Shown here one piece after another: positions 6,959 to 6,998 of a DNA stretch of 6,998 nt. Source of the stretch: Bacilli bacterium. Its GTDB lineage: Bacteria; Bacillota_I; Bacilli_A; Haloplasmatales; Haloplasmataceae. The stretch spans positions 1-6,998 of the forward strand of contig JAAZCR010000123.1 of the NCBI GenBank assembly GCA_012513195.1, written 5' to 3'. Under the pieces are notes generated by a model. It was not told the origin of the DNA and ran no database searches. It saw only the letters and a program-made list of their open reading frames with translations. The position numbers were made by a program, and so were the translations under genes. The stretch's first letter is position 1; every line of letters begins with the position of its first letter.

Positions 6959-6998
6959 GATGTATTAATAACCATAATCTTGATCAATAATATTAGGA

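Noticed and set aside
6965..6998. Possible C-terminal end of a minus-strand gene entering from the right (reading PNIIDQDYGY then stop)
   Set aside because: Ten codons cannot be distinguished from chance, and another frame is also open over the same bases.
1..6998. tRNA, rRNA, CRISPR array, insertion sequence or attachment site
   Set aside because: None was seen: no regular spaced repeats, no transposase or integrase reading frame, and no tRNA-like fold in the short intergenic stretches.

Overview
The window holds one complete four-gene operon on the minus strand. It encodes a Wadjet plasmid-defence system (JetABCD, also called MksFEBG or EptABCD): an SMC-type loop-extruding ATPase (JetC) with a kleisin (JetA), a small winged-helix partner (JetB) and a TOPRIM nuclease (JetD). 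The family is established. The form of JetA, which recalls the DUF5716/JetA family rather than DUF3375 or DUF2397, points to the type III subtype. That subtype call is from memory of sequence style, not from a search.

Organism: the DNA is very AT-rich (roughly a third G+C by eye) and the codons favour A/T. Shine-Dalgarno sites are of the GGTGA/GGAGG kind, the candidate promoters have extended -10 boxes, and TGA is used as a stop (jetA). This fits a low-GC Bacillota or a Mollicutes-related lineage that keeps the standard code (Acholeplasma, Haloplasma or Izemoplasma-like, or Turicibacter-like). The genus cannot be fixed from this window.

Layout, left to right: 1-148 is the N-terminal end of an ABC exporter (minus strand, cut by the window edge). 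Positions 149-274 hold its probable promoter and an AT-rich palindrome. Positions 275-313 are a hairpin terminator for the jet operon whose first stem arm overlaps the jetD stop codon. Then come jetD (312-1517), jetC (1504-4761), jetB (4739-5353) and jetA (5350-6771), transcribed right to left as jetA-jetB-jetC-jetD. Positions 6772-6998 are non-coding as far as can be seen. They carry a candidate jetA promoter, a small inverted repeat and a possible outward-facing promoter on the plus strand.

How the genes work together: every junction in the operon overlaps (4, 23 and 14 bp), so the subunits are probably made by coupled translation. In studied Wadjet systems JetA, JetB and JetC form an ATP-driven complex that extrudes loops on DNA. 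On small circular molecules, completed extrusion triggers JetD to cut, which removes plasmids but spares the chromosome. All key motifs of the ATPase and nuclease are present here, so the system looks intact. I found no fifth gene and no clearly undescribed system; the main value is a full Wadjet locus with well-supported starts.
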